Shown: positions 36,901 to 44,769 of the stretch, piece after piece
How the letters are laid out: every line of letters starts with the position of its first letter
How positions within the stretch are numbered: the stretch's first letter is position 1
Source: CAZGOM01 sp964527265
Lineage (GTDB): Bacteria > Planctomycetota > Phycisphaerae > Phycisphaerales > Phycisphaeraceae
Assembly (NCBI GenBank): GCA_964527265.1
Contig: CAZGOM010000001.1
Coordinates: forward strand, 38,675 to 102,674
DNA length: 64,000 nucleotides
Direction of reading: 5' to 3'
Position numbers and translations under genes: made by a program
The notes under the pieces: model-generated
What the model was told of the DNA's origin: nothing
The model's input: the letters and a program-made list of their open reading frames with translations, nothing else
Database searches by the model: none

Positions 36901-37640
36901 CAAAGCTCAAATGTTCGCTCCACGACCTTGCTGACTGAGATCGACGCGTCTCGATTTCGCTGCGCATGCGCCCATGAGTCAGCCGAAGGGTATGTCTTTG
37001 GATCGAGCTTGTGAAGTATGGCGCTGGCGCGCGATAATTTTTGTGCCCCGGCTCGAACAGTTACCCAGTCCTTATTGAGTTCGGACTTGCAAGTAGCGAT
37101 GAACTCACTGAGTTTGTCTTCGGCCTCAAGCTCTATTTCCAATTCAGCGATGTCGAAGTCTTCCGCGTACCCCAGCTCTCGAAGTAAAACCGTGTAGATC
37201 AACTCCGCAATCCGCTGCGTCACTTTGCGTGTATCAGCCTCTTTCGCCACCTCAAACAAAATGACTTCGGTGGGCGTTGTTGTGTTGATGAAGCTCAGCA
37301 GGTCGCTAATACGTTCGTCACCAATCTGCTGTTTGAATAGTTCAGCGAAATTTGTGCCGACGACAGTGCGATTCTGGAGCGCGTAACCGAGGTTTTTGGC
37401 AAAAGAGCTTTTACCGGACCCGAAGAAGCCCGACACCCAGACGCCGATGCTTTCGTTAGGGTCGGCAGGGGCTTCTGCTACAGCTTTGAGTAACTGGTGG
37501 TACTGCTCACGAATGCTATCGGTGGCAACGTACTCAGAGATTTCGGCATAAACGGATTGCTCGTCCGCTTGATCAACTTGGATGATCTCCTCGATTTTGC
37601 GGCTCAGGTCGCGATTCAGTAGGTCGCCAATGGTTTTCAT
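33975..37640 (-). CDS. brxC: BrxC, large BREX ATPase
   Basis: The 1221-residue protein has a P-loop at residues 71-79 (GFFGSGKSS) and a Walker B-type ALVFIIDEVGQHVA about 200 residues later, in the BrxC/PglY arrangement of DUF499-like ATPases. A long coiled-coil, helical C-terminal half follows. BrxC is required for BREX phage resistance and, in several systems, for methylation. It begins 16 bases after brxB stops. Confidence 0.93.
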   Translation of the reverse strand: MKTIGDLLNRDLSRKIEEIIQVDQADEQSVYAEISEYVATDSIREQYHQLLKAVAEAPADPNESIGVWVSGFFGSGKSSFAKNLGYALQNRTVVGTNFAELFKQQIGDERISDLLSFINTTTPTEVILFEVAKEADTRKVTQRIAELIYTVLLRELGYAEDFDIAELEIELEAEDKLSEFIATCKSELNKDWVTVRAGAQKLSRASAILHKLDPKTYPSADSWAHAQRNRDASISVSKVVERTFELWGRRRKGKALVFIIDEVGQHVARSGDKIEDLRATIEEFGKVGKNLLKAHKITAPCWIVVTSQEKLDEVVAAIDSKRVELAKLQDRFKYRVDLAPSDIREVATKRVLMKKPDAEKPLKDLFKKNEGQLNAALRLERTTRRTDINESDFVHFYPYPPHYIELCIGIMSGIRLQPGAPRHYGGSNRTIIKQAYEMLVSDRTAFAKKSVGALVTLDKVFELVEGNLSNEKRTDIHQISERFKNDPDDHGWGLRTAKAICLLEFIRDLPRTEANLAAVLVDEVGKATPLAEVQAAVKGLDAAKFIRNTEEGWKLQTAQEKNWTNERSAHLDPKPRERNELTRTALQQIFDEPEFKTHRYQNRTFRVGINIYGNTTSEDGELLLTLCVCDDTDELNKRIEEIRTESQQNSHANDLYWIFSLTLEVDELVAQLHASRKMVDKYSQLSAQQKITPDEATCLQDEKNSKSSFESRLRDKLTEAMEHGSGVFRGIHRDASALGNGLRDILKKQFAIAVPALYPKLQMGSRSLTGDEAEQILKAADLKALPSIFYTGDQGLGLVVKDGPKNVICTTASVAKEVLDYLKNEHSYGTKDTRTGKALEKRFGGTPYGWERDMLRLLLATLFRAGEIEVTYQGNRFHNYQDPASRIPLTNNPAFRSSLFSPRHSVGLKTLTQAVQQLEDLIGEEVDVEEGAIATAFKKVATEELEKLYPLKATAEAHRLPILSMLSEYQQTLLGIQSSVSDDCVRTLTENGKDFGEIRDKVRKLREALNADAIRVLRQARQASDQVWQRLSAHASSPELQTIVEQLKTLLASEQFIDSWTDIAAKTQKILYTYQIAYSELFDRRKKAYESAIDDIQNRTEWAALVANNPGMATSLLSPLQARLGTNDDKEFVEQGISLGKSSLTEMESDLAAVDGLKSSVQVKLQELSIGSEKKAPVRKVRVSDFFNRPIETQDELDNALKLIRDSLQKCIDEGAIIILE

Positions 37641-37656
37641 TCGGATATCCCTTGTC

Positions 37657-38256
37657 TCAGCCGTAAATTTTGACCCGGTAGTTGCCCAGAGCGTCTCGGT
37701 CTTTGAGTTCCATGAATCGCAACCCCGTCGTGCCTTCGATGGAGCCGGGATAGAAAAGGATCGTTGGGACTTTCGTTTTGCCGTGCATTTTGTCTAAGAG
37801 CATCGACATGTGGAAAATACCTGGTGACATTGCAGCTACGCGTGTCAGAAAAACCACTGAACATTCCGGGTCAACTGAAGCGAGTCGGTCGGCCAGCAAG
37901 TCCCAAAGAGGCACCCACACTTTGCTAGAAAGATATGTTGTGACCTGCTGCTGGGCTTCTGCATAACCTCTGTCCTTTTCCAAGACCACGACGGCTTCGA
38001 AGCCCTCGTCGTCATCTTTCTGATTTACTTTTTCAAGGGCCGCCCACAGCAATTCCGACATGGTGATTATGTGAACCGTCTTGCCCACAGCCTCAAGGCG
38101 GGTAGCTAGTAGCTTGATCTCCCGGCGAAGCTCCCATTCATCGGTCGGGGTATACCGCATGATGGCGAACGGCAGGTCGTGGTACACACTTATGCGTGGT
38201 GGCTCCGCCTTTAAATCGCTTTCCAGAGGAGCGATGCTATCTTTGAGCGAGGACAT
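37657..38256 (-). CDS. brxB: BrxB, BREX protein (DUF1788)
   Basis: The 199-residue protein starts at ATG 38256, seven bases after GAGGAG; its first 20 bases overlap the end of brxA. Features of the DUF1788 family are an N-terminal ISVYHDLPFAIMRYTP segment and the late PTILFYPGSIEGTTGLRFM segment. It has no known catalytic motif; in type 1 BREX it is essential for defence and thought to act as an adaptor. The position directly after brxA and before brxC is the canonical one. Confidence 0.92.
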   Translation of the reverse strand: MSSLKDSIAPLESDLKAEPPRISVYHDLPFAIMRYTPTDEWELRREIKLLATRLEAVGKTVHIITMSELLWAALEKVNQKDDDEGFEAVVVLEKDRGYAEAQQQVTTYLSSKVWVPLWDLLADRLASVDPECSVVFLTRVAAMSPGIFHMSMLLDKMHGKTKVPTILFYPGSIEGTTGLRFMELKDRDALGNYRVKIYG

Positions 38257-39049
38257 TTGCATACTCCTCAAGGGTCTCAGCAGGAAAAGTCAGTCTTGTC
38301 ACGTTTCCGGCGACATGGTACTCCAGCAGGTGGCGCTGGTGCGCTTCAAAGAGGAATCGTTCGACACTGTCCCGCGAGAGGAAAAACAGCTTCCAATCCG
38401 GCAATTCCAACAGTTTTGCACCTGATGGCTGATGCTGTTTGAGATAGAACGCCATATATGCAAATGACTCCATCGGTAGAAAGGAGGGTGCTATTTTCTT
38501 GTTGTTGTTTCCCTGAAGCACTCCAAAATCGCGCAACGTTGCCAATAATTCTTGAGCAACCCGGCGTAACGTAATTTCGCCCCAAGTCGATACAGTCTTA
38601 CCCTCGTGTACCCATGAGGCTAAGTGTCGTTCTAGCTCCAGAAGGCTCACATCCACTAGACCTTGAGAGTACATGGGCAAGAAATACTCGGATACCACGT
38701 CCCGCAAGAGGTGGTCGGCGCGGGCAGCATGAAAAAGCAGGATTCGATCCATCGCAGCGGTGGGCATTGAGTGCTTGACGAGTAACACAAGCGCCCTTGT
38801 AACCTGATCTTCGAGTAGATAGCGCTGTCGGAATATGGCCAGGATATCGTCCACCCTTGACCGAGATGCCTTTGCGAACAGGTTTTCACGCCTAAGGCGT
38901 TCAAGATTATCCCGCATCGGAAGTTCGACGTCCCATTGGGAGAGAAGTGTTTTGGTGTCCGCAAGAAGTGCGCCGGCCTTAATGATTTTGGACGAGTATG
39001 GCGAAGCCTTGGCTCCAGATCCACGACTTCGATTATGAGCTTTAGTCAT
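38237..39049 (-). CDS. brxA: BrxA, BREX protein (DUF1819)
   Basis: The 270-residue protein begins at ATG 39049 with GGAG upstream. After a basic N-terminus it reads as a helical DUF1819 protein (SSKIIKAGALLADTKTLLSQ, ILAIFRQRYLL, LASWVHEGKTVSTWGEITL). BrxA is a small DNA-binding protein structurally related to the RNA-binding NusB, and is the first gene of type 1 BREX operons. It therefore marks the start of the eight-gene operon transcribed toward 23.8 kb. Confidence 0.92.
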   Translation of the reverse strand: MTKAHNRSRGSGAKASPYSSKIIKAGALLADTKTLLSQWDVELPMRDNLERLRRENLFAKASRSRVDDILAIFRQRYLLEDQVTRALVLLVKHSMPTAAMDRILLFHAARADHLLRDVVSEYFLPMYSQGLVDVSLLELERHLASWVHEGKTVSTWGEITLRRVAQELLATLRDFGVLQGNNNKKIAPSFLPMESFAYMAFYLKQHQPSGAKLLELPDWKLFFLSRDSVERFLFEAHQRHLLEYHVAGNVTRLTFPAETLEEYANVLAQR

Positions 39050-39544
39050 GTACGCTCCGCGACTTACATGCATTCCATGTCGAAGGCCAGCCGAGCGACA
39101 TTAGTTGCGACCAGCAAGTGGCGACTTTGTAAGCACACCAGTCTAGTCGGTAGGCGCTATACACGCCATTCATCGACGCTTGGCTGCCGCGCGCGGCTCG
39201 AACACTTGGACAGATGGTCCCACTCGTCACAAAATCCCAATCGTGGGTCATGTCACGGAGCGGTACGAAGAAATCTGGTTGATAGTTAAGAAGCTCGCGG
39301 CGGCTACCAGGAGGGCTGAAGAACCATTTCGTGCGTCGGCGACATGAACCAACTTGAGCACGCTGATCCGTTGGGGGTTCCAACTTGCTATTCATCCGTC
39401 AAGATCGGCTCCAGGAAGGACTGGTCCACCGACGGGACAGTTTCATGAAGTGGGCTGTCTGCTTGGGGGTCAACAGCTGGCACGGATGAACTTGGGGTGG
39501 ACCTGAGAATGCAGAGTAGGTACGGGGTGACTGAGGCGAGAACA
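39050..39544. other. Region upstream of the BREX operon
   Basis: About 500 bp with no gene I can support; it must hold the BREX promoter. A 117-codon minus-strand frame overlaps the brxA start but has unlike-protein composition. No clean -35/-10 pair was found. Confidence 0.4.
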
Positions 39545-40270
39545 TCAGGCCGCAACTCGGCATGCCATGAAACCTCCTTGGCGCATGAGTTCTCGATATG
39601 CCTGTTCAGCGATCATGAATTGGGTGATGGCCTCGGGATCATCCTTGTTCAGGTCGGGATGAAGCTGCTTAGCCAAACCTCGAAAAGCTGATTTGAGCTG
39701 ATCGCGGGTGGCGAATCGGGAGACGCCGAGCACCTCGTGAGCCGGGTCGGTCTGTTTAAACCTCCTTCTGCGCCCTGCCATTGAGGGGACTGTTTGTTGT
39801 TCCTCCTTGGATGGGCGTGGAAGCTCGTCCGCTGGCGCGGCGTCGGGTTCAGGGGTAAAGACCCAGCCGCAGGCCTTGCAGCGGATGTCTGACCGGAGGC
39901 GCGCTCTGTCGCATGAAATCCTTTGGGTGCAGTTGACGCAGTCAATGATGACGTTTTCCAGCCCGGCAATGACCGCCGGGCAAAATTTGTGTCCGCAGCT
40001 TCGACACCCGATGGTGGTGCCCGCTCGTGATAGTTCGCAGCGGATCTTTTGATTGCAAGCGGGGCAACCCACAACCATCGCCTCGCTTATAGGCGAGGCT
40101 GGTTCATGTTTTCTATATGGCTCGCTTGTTGCGGAGGACTTGGAGTATTGACTGAGCAGTACCCGGAAATGCTGGTGGCAGTAGTGGCACTTCACGCGTG
40201 CTCCCAATGCGCTTTCACGAAACTGGTAACCAACCGAGCAGTGCGGGCATCGAACGTGTACCTGATCCAT
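39545..40270 (-). CDS. Zinc-ribbon / J-domain protein
   Basis: The 241-residue protein starts at ATG 40270 behind GGGAGG. It has three successive zinc-ribbon-like modules, each CxxC...CxxC (VRCPHCSVG/VKCHYCHQHF, VGCPACNQK/IGCRSCGHKF, IDCVNCTQR/IRCKACGWVF), then an Arg/Lys-rich linker and a C-terminal J-domain (HEVLGVSRFATRDQLKSAF) with the HPD tripeptide in KQLHPDLNK. J-domains stimulate Hsp70 ATPase activity; multi-zinc-ribbon heads often bind protein or nucleic acid. It is the last gene of a four-gene minus-strand operon in which the other members are membrane proteins. Confidence 0.8.
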   Translation of the reverse strand: MDQVHVRCPHCSVGYQFRESALGARVKCHYCHQHFRVLLSQYSKSSATSEPYRKHEPASPISEAMVVGCPACNQKIRCELSRAGTTIGCRSCGHKFCPAVIAGLENVIIDCVNCTQRISCDRARLRSDIRCKACGWVFTPEPDAAPADELPRPSKEEQQTVPSMAGRRRRFKQTDPAHEVLGVSRFATRDQLKSAFRGLAKQLHPDLNKDDPEAITQFMIAEQAYRELMRQGGFMACRVAA

Positions 40271-40302
40271 CAGCAACCTCCCTGAATTGTTGGTGCCAGC
40301 GT

Positions 40303-40557
40303 CTATTCCCCGGCGCCAAGTACCATGACAACCGCCACGAACCAACCGATGAGCCCGATGACTCCAAGCCCGACACCGATCCAGCCTAACACGCGCCCCT
40401 TGGCCCCCGCGACGGCGCCCAGCACCATCGCCAGGACACTCAGGGGGAGCCCAAAGACGAAGAAGCCCATGACAGCCAGCATCACGCTCACCCATGCGAG
40501 GTGGTAGCCGACGTCGTCACGCTCATCGCTCCTAGTTTTTAGCTCATCCTGGGTCAT
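40303..40557 (-). CDS. Small two-helix membrane protein
   Basis: The 84-residue protein begins with a charged, cytoplasmic stretch (MTQDELKTRSDERDD) followed by two or three hydrophobic helices rich in Gly and Val (WVSVMLAVMGFFVFGLPLSV; VLGWIGVGLGVIGLIGWFVA), as in DUF4190-type proteins. Its ATG overlaps the preceding gene's TGA (40554-40557), so translation is coupled. Function unknown. Confidence 0.7.
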   Translation of the reverse strand: MTQDELKTRSDERDDVGYHLAWVSVMLAVMGFFVFGLPLSVLAMVLGAVAGAKGRVLGWIGVGLGVIGLIGWFVAVVMVLGAGE

Positions 40558-41177
40558 GGAATCCTCTGTGCAACAATCACTGCTTCGACACACAACTCTT
40601 TCATGGGTGACGCGGCCTCTTCACCGGTGCCATCGGTCACACGTGTGGCTGTCCAAACGCCATCCTGATAGGCGAGTTCCAGCACAATGTGTACACCTTT
40701 GGCGTCGCCGGTGCCGTGGACTCGCATCGTGGCCTCGTAGCTTGCCGCCGGTGCCTTGGCGTTCTCCATGGGGCTGGCCTCGATGGTGCCAGCTGCGATA
40801 AAGCCTTCGACGATCTGGAATGCCTGCTCCGTTTCTTCTCTGGTCCTGCCTGCGCCGTTTGGGGATTGACGTGCTTGCTGCAAGGCGTATGTAATCGCCT
40901 TTTGAAAATGGCTTGCGAGATGGGCGTACCTCTCCCTGGCGAAGGACTGGTTAGAAACACGAAATCCTCCATTTGGCGCCGGCGGGCCTTGAGGAAGCGG
41001 CTGGAGTACCACTGGGGGAGGTTGTGGTGCAGCGCGCACCTCATTCGATTCAGCGGCCGATAGTTGAGCTGGCGGCAGGGCCTTGGAAGAGAACTTCGCG
41101 CGACCCGCAATGAGGGCGCCCATGAATGCGATCGTGAAAAGTATCTGCACCCACCATGGCCATTTGCTTCGATCCAT
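40554..41177 (-). CDS. Membrane-anchored hypothetical protein
   Basis: The 207-residue protein has an N-terminal helix (WPWWVQILFTIAFMGALIAG, residues 6-25), a Pro/Gln-rich linker (residues 45-75), and a small alpha/beta domain (FARERYAHLASHFQKAITYA; GVHIVLELAYQDGVWTATRV). The anchored domain probably faces the periplasm. No catalytic motif is visible. It overlaps the next gene by four bases. Confidence 0.6.
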   Translation of the reverse strand: MDRSKWPWWVQILFTIAFMGALIAGRAKFSSKALPPAQLSAAESNEVRAAPQPPPVVLQPLPQGPPAPNGGFRVSNQSFARERYAHLASHFQKAITYALQQARQSPNGAGRTREETEQAFQIVEGFIAAGTIEASPMENAKAPAASYEATMRVHGTGDAKGVHIVLELAYQDGVWTATRVTDGTGEEAASPMKELCVEAVIVAQRIP

Positions 41178-41198
41178 GTTGTCAGCCTTTCGTCCCGA

Positions 41199-41828
41199 TC
41201 ACCCTGCCGAATCAGCCGGCTGGACCTTCTTGAGCGCCATCATGAGCAAGACGACAACCGAGGCGGCACGGACGAGGAGCCACAGGTCTGAGGCGTCTTT
41301 GGCTACGAACGACCTTTCGTTCATCCCCAGAAGAACGAAGCCCGGGAGGCCGATGACCCCTGCGAAGCCGTTGAGAACTCCGCCAGCATCTCGTACGGCA
41401 CTCGCCCCCAAGAACTTGGCCGCCAGTGCTCCCAGGATGCCCAGGACACCCACTGCTCCGGCGGCACCGGCAACACGGGAGTACGCCCGCCACGCATCAA
41501 CGAGCTGGCGCTTTGAACACGCTGCATAGGCCCACGCAAGAAGCAAGCTCCCTAACATCAGGCCGACTGGGTTACCGACCGCACCGCTGGCCAGGAAGAC
41601 CACGCCGCCGACCCCTGGAAGAAAGGTCAGGGCATTGGCAGCCAAGCTGCTTTTTTGATGCGGTAAGGTCTCAGCACCCACCGCCCGGTCACCCTCAAAA
41701 AGGCGTACACCAGTGGGCTTAAGTCCACGTTGTGCTGCTGCTATCAACGCTTCTTGAGCACCGGCAGCGTCAATGATGATGGAAGTCTGACGGCCGTTTT
41801 GAGCGCCGCTCACCGAAAACTTTGGCAT
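41199..41828 (-). CDS. Polytopic membrane protein of unknown function
   Basis: The 209-residue protein starts at ATG 41828 behind GGGGAAA. A soluble N-terminal segment (MPKFSVSGAQNGRQTSIIID, AAQRGLKPTGVRLF), similar to the small beta-alpha domain found before membrane helices in several hypothetical proteins, is followed by about five hydrophobic helices rich in Gly/Ala. It is the first gene of the operon that ends with the J-domain protein and is divergent from an XRE regulator 75 bases away. No family recognised. Confidence 0.6.
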   Translation of the reverse strand: MPKFSVSGAQNGRQTSIIIDAAGAQEALIAAAQRGLKPTGVRLFEGDRAVGAETLPHQKSSLAANALTFLPGVGGVVFLASGAVGNPVGLMLGSLLLAWAYAACSKRQLVDAWRAYSRVAGAAGAVGVLGILGALAAKFLGASAVRDAGGVLNGFAGVIGLPGFVLLGMNERSFVAKDASDLWLLVRAASVVVLLMMALKKVQPADSAG

Positions 41829-41903
41829 AGGTATTTCCCCTGAATGGGAGCGATACATCCTAATCTGGGATGATAGATTTTGCAACATAGTTTTGACGTC
41901 CTA

Positions 41904-42143
41904 ATGCCATCACCTCGCGGTTTTCATGGTCAAGAATACGAAGCGCTTTGCCGCCTTTTGAAGCAGATGCGCATTGATGCTGGCATGACCCAGTCTCAGC
42001 TTGGGGGCGCGCTGAATATGACACAAGGGATGGTTGCGAAAGTGGAGGGCGGAGAGCGCCGAATCGATCCCATTGAGTTTTGCCGATGGTGCAAAGCGAC
42101 CGGCATTGAGCCGATTGAGGGCGCTCGGCGTATCGTGTTTTAA
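41904..42143 (+). CDS. XRE-family helix-turn-helix regulator
   Basis: The 79-residue protein is essentially a single HTH_XRE domain: LCRLLKQMRIDAGMTQSQLG, then GALNMTQGMVAKVEGGERRI. It is divergent from the J-domain/membrane operon and probably controls that operon and itself. Start ATG 41904 is preferred over TTG 41880. Confidence 0.8.
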   Translation: MPSPRGFHGQEYEALCRLLKQMRIDAGMTQSQLGGALNMTQGMVAKVEGGERRIDPIEFCRWCKATGIEPIEGARRIVF

Positions 42144-42206
42144 ACCACTTCAGCTTTAGCTGTGAGACATGGTGGTTGCACGGGTGCAACCACTAAAGGT
42201 GATGCC

Positions 42207-42890
42207 TCACGCACTCAACCTTCCAAACTCTCGTCGCCATGCCTGTCGTTGTGCATCAGCTCGGTACTTGAGAGTGTCGTCCGTCAAAGACAGGTTGGTC
42301 ATGGCGCGTACTTGATTAATAACCACTTCCTCCTCTCGGCGTCGGTTCGTGCACGCGAGGATCTCCACTGGAAGTGCGAACGACATGTAGACGCGTGGAT
42401 TGGAGAGGTTGTAGGCCAGGGCGTTGTGTAGGGCGAAAAACGCAGCCACGTCTAAACTCCTGGTCCAGCTAAGTCCGGCGGGCCTGGCATCCTCGTCCTC
42501 ACCCGCCACGCCCCTATAGATCGCAAAGCCGGGCTGACCTTCTTCAAAGGGATCGCCAATGAAACGCAGCTTGGGGCGGCGGCAGTGAGACAACAGGAAT
42601 CGTTGGGCTTCCAAGTCGACATGGTGATGGTTGGTGCGGGCACCGGTCAGAGCGTCAAGAAAGAGCGACTCGTACATCTCGTACCACATCAGTAGGCGGA
42701 GGTTGGCTGCCAGGAAATGGAACTTCAAGGCCGGAGGCACCGTGTCATAGATCCACTGAATCCGGATCTTGGGCGGGGCCTGGGGCTTGTCGGTGATGTC
42801 ACGATATGGGATGCCCTCCAGGCAGACAGTGTCATTGACAGACTTGTCGGCTGCTTGGACTGCATCCTCAAGGGTGAGTGGTTTAGGCAT
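42207..42890 (-). CDS. Putative ADP-ribosyltransferase-like protein
   Basis: The 227-residue protein starts at ATG 42890, eight bases after GAGGAC. Three blocks in order suggest the R-S-E scheme of ADP-ribosyltransferase folds: Arg in FAIYRGVAG, SWTRSLDVAAFFA, and EEEVVINQ. The N-terminal half is helical. If correct, it could be a toxin or effector that modifies a host or phage protein, using NAD. FRG-domain and other proteins share a similar YRG...SW...A..FA pattern, so the assignment is tentative. A ribbon-helix-helix gene lies just upstream on the same strand and could be its antitoxin/regulator. Confidence 0.4.
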   Translation of the reverse strand: MPKPLTLEDAVQAADKSVNDTVCLEGIPYRDITDKPQAPPKIRIQWIYDTVPPALKFHFLAANLRLLMWYEMYESLFLDALTGARTNHHHVDLEAQRFLLSHCRRPKLRFIGDPFEEGQPGFAIYRGVAGEDEDARPAGLSWTRSLDVAAFFALHNALAYNLSNPRVYMSFALPVEILACTNRRREEEVVINQVRAMTNLSLTDDTLKYRADAQRQAWRREFGRLSA

Positions 42891-43008
42891 GGTATGTCCT
42901 CGCCGGAGGCGTGGTGTGTCCACGGCGGTGTAGGCCGTTTATTGAAGAGTGATGGTTGGTGCGGGCAAACTGAGCCCGTGCCCGAGTCTCAATGTGGCGA
43001 TGTCGGCA

Positions 43009-43248
43009 TTATTTGCCGTTTTCCGCCTTAGGGCGGCCGCGAATGGGTTCGTCTATGGGTGGCAGGCCAAGCTCTTTTCTAATTCCACAGCGCATGATGT
43101 AAGTCATGCTCTGGCGGGTTTCGAAGGATTGTTTGCGAAGTGCTTCGTACTCTTGATCGGATAAGTAGACGAGGCGCCGGGTTAGCTTTCCTGCTTGCGG
43201 GTCGTGTTCCTCGTCGCTGTTTTGAGAGTTTTTGGTCCGGGCTGCCAT
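43009..43248 (-). CDS. Ribbon-helix-helix-like small protein
   Basis: The 79-residue protein starts at ATG 43248 after GAGGTG. A basic N-terminus precedes a strand (TRRLVYLS), helix (DQEYEALRKQSFETRQ) and second helix (SMTYIMRCGIRKEL), the order of Arc/CopG-type DNA-binding domains. It lies upstream of the ADP-ribosyltransferase-like gene on the same strand, 118 bp apart. Confidence 0.6.
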   Translation of the reverse strand: MAARTKNSQNSDEEHDPQAGKLTRRLVYLSDQEYEALRKQSFETRQSMTYIMRCGIRKELGLPPIDEPIRGRPKAENGK

Positions 43249-43328
43249 GAACACCTCGCTTAAAGTGCTCATAGTTTACCCGCCAGGGAAGACGAGCAAC
43301 GCCGGGGTAGTGGGGTGCGAGATTCATC

Positions 43329-43589
43329 TTAAATTCCAAATCCGCTGTGAATGTTAAGTGGACCGTCCGGTGGAAGCGTGAGGGCGTCGAGTTCGGCTTC
43401 AAGCTCCACAAGTCGCTTTTGCCCTTCTTCGAGTGCGACGCGCTTTTTTGTCAGCTTCTTGACCAAGTTTTTCTCTGCGGTTTGGAACCGTGGAATGTTC
43501 AGTCGCAGCCGATGAAGTTGCTCACGCACCTCCTTGAGACGCAGTTTTTGGTGTGTGATAGATGGTGTAGAAAACGGATCAGTCTGCAT
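43329..43589 (-). CDS. Small coiled-coil protein
   Basis: The 86-residue protein starts at ATG 43589 with TAAGGAG upstream. From residue 12 to 65 it is a charged heptad-rich helix (KLRLKEVREQLHRLRL; LEEGQKRLVELEAELDALTL), likely a coiled-coil dimer. No known domain. Confidence 0.5.
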   Translation of the reverse strand: MQTDPFSTPSITHQKLRLKEVREQLHRLRLNIPRFQTAEKNLVKKLTKKRVALEEGQKRLVELEAELDALTLPPDGPLNIHSGFGI

Positions 43590-44769
43590 GTGGCTCCTTA
43601 GAGGAATAAGTGATATCATGATAATAGAATAATAAAATATCGCATTGTGAACTGCAAGACCAAATACGTTCAATTCTCTAAAAAATGCTCACGATTGAAT
43701 GTTCTTTGTGTTGCAACCTCTTGTTTTTCCGCTTCTTACAGCTTTTCAAAAAGGGCAATTTGGGGCAAAAGACGTGTGTGCGAGGATGGCCACGTGCGTT
43801 TGTGAGGCTTTTCAAGACGCACAAATTCTTGCGGACTACCGCAAAAACCCCTGCTTGACTCCCACATCAGGCGTGTTTTTCACGCCTCACTATGCGAGCC
43901 CAATAAATGGCTGTCGGTGGTCCTCTTTTTAGTTTGATGGACATTGCGCCCGACCATGTTTAGCACCGATCGCTTGTAGCGCCAAGGCAGTTCTGGAACG
44001 GTTCCCCCATTGAGTTTGCACGTGAGCAAGATCAATGAGGTCTGACAACTCACCAGGACAGCAATTTGAGTGTTCGCCTTCTGGATTGCTCGCCTATTGC
44101 TGCCTGTGTACTCACCCACGATGTAGGCTCCGAGGTCATTCAGATTGCCAGCCAGATGCGCTGTATATCTGAGGGGTGAAAAGAACTGCTAAGATGCGCA
44201 GATTTCAATGGAAAACGACACGGCAAATTAGTAGGGTGAGATTTCCATCATCAATATTGGTGCCTCCCAAAAAATAGGCACACAGCCAGGGGTTTTGGTC
44301 TCGCGCGTTAATACGCGTGGGGGGAACAGAACATTGAGCTGGTGGGAGGGGGGGCTTTGAAATCGCCAATTTTTAGACCCCTCCCGTCGACACAGAGGGT
44401 TGGTCTTCGCACACATCAGATCTGCCCCCCCTCCCCGGGGGGGGGGGGGGGGGGGGGGGGCGCCAAAATTCCTCAAGGGGGGGCCCCCCCTTCTGGGGGA
44501 AAAAAAAAAGTGGCCGGCGGCGGGGGGGTTAGTCNNNNNNNNNNGGGGGGGCTTTAAAATCGCAATTTTTTAGCCCCCCCCCGCCGACAAGGGGGGTTGG
44601 TCTTCGCACACATCACGACCCCCCCCCCCGCCCGGGGGGGGGGGGGGGGTAGCGCACGACGAAATTCATCAAGGGCGGGACCACATTTCAGTGGCAAAAA
44701 AAAATCTGGACCGCAGCTTGAGGCTTACTCCCACGATGACCCGGTAGAGACTGAAACTATGATGGCGGC
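43590..44769. other. Gene-poor stretch with gene remnant and assembly join
   Basis: About 1.2 kb with no intact gene. On the minus strand, 43880 to about 44170 has protein-like composition (AHLAGNLNDLGAYIVGEY; YKRSVLNMVGRNVHQTKK) but no good start and an upstream stop, so it may be the end of a broken gene. From 44344 on, the sequence is low-quality, poly-G-rich and duplicated across the N run. Confidence 0.4.
44344..44715. other. Assembly gap with duplicated contig ends
   Basis: Ten N at 44535-44544 separate two noisy copies of one segment: 44344-44520 and 44545-44715 both read GGGG-CTTT-A-AATCGC, TTGGTCTTCGCACACATCA, a poly-C/poly-G tract, then CAAGGG and a run of A. The copies differ mainly in homopolymers. 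The real locus is most likely a single copy with a negative gap. Confidence 0.75.

Noticed and set aside
39042..39395. 117-codon minus-strand frame over the brxA start
   Set aside because: Trp/Cys/Ser-rich, overlaps the brxA start signal, and shows no family features.
44431..44650. Long poly-G/poly-C tracts as G-quadruplex regulators
   Set aside because: They flank an N run and occur in two divergent copies of the same segment, so they are sequencing artefacts.
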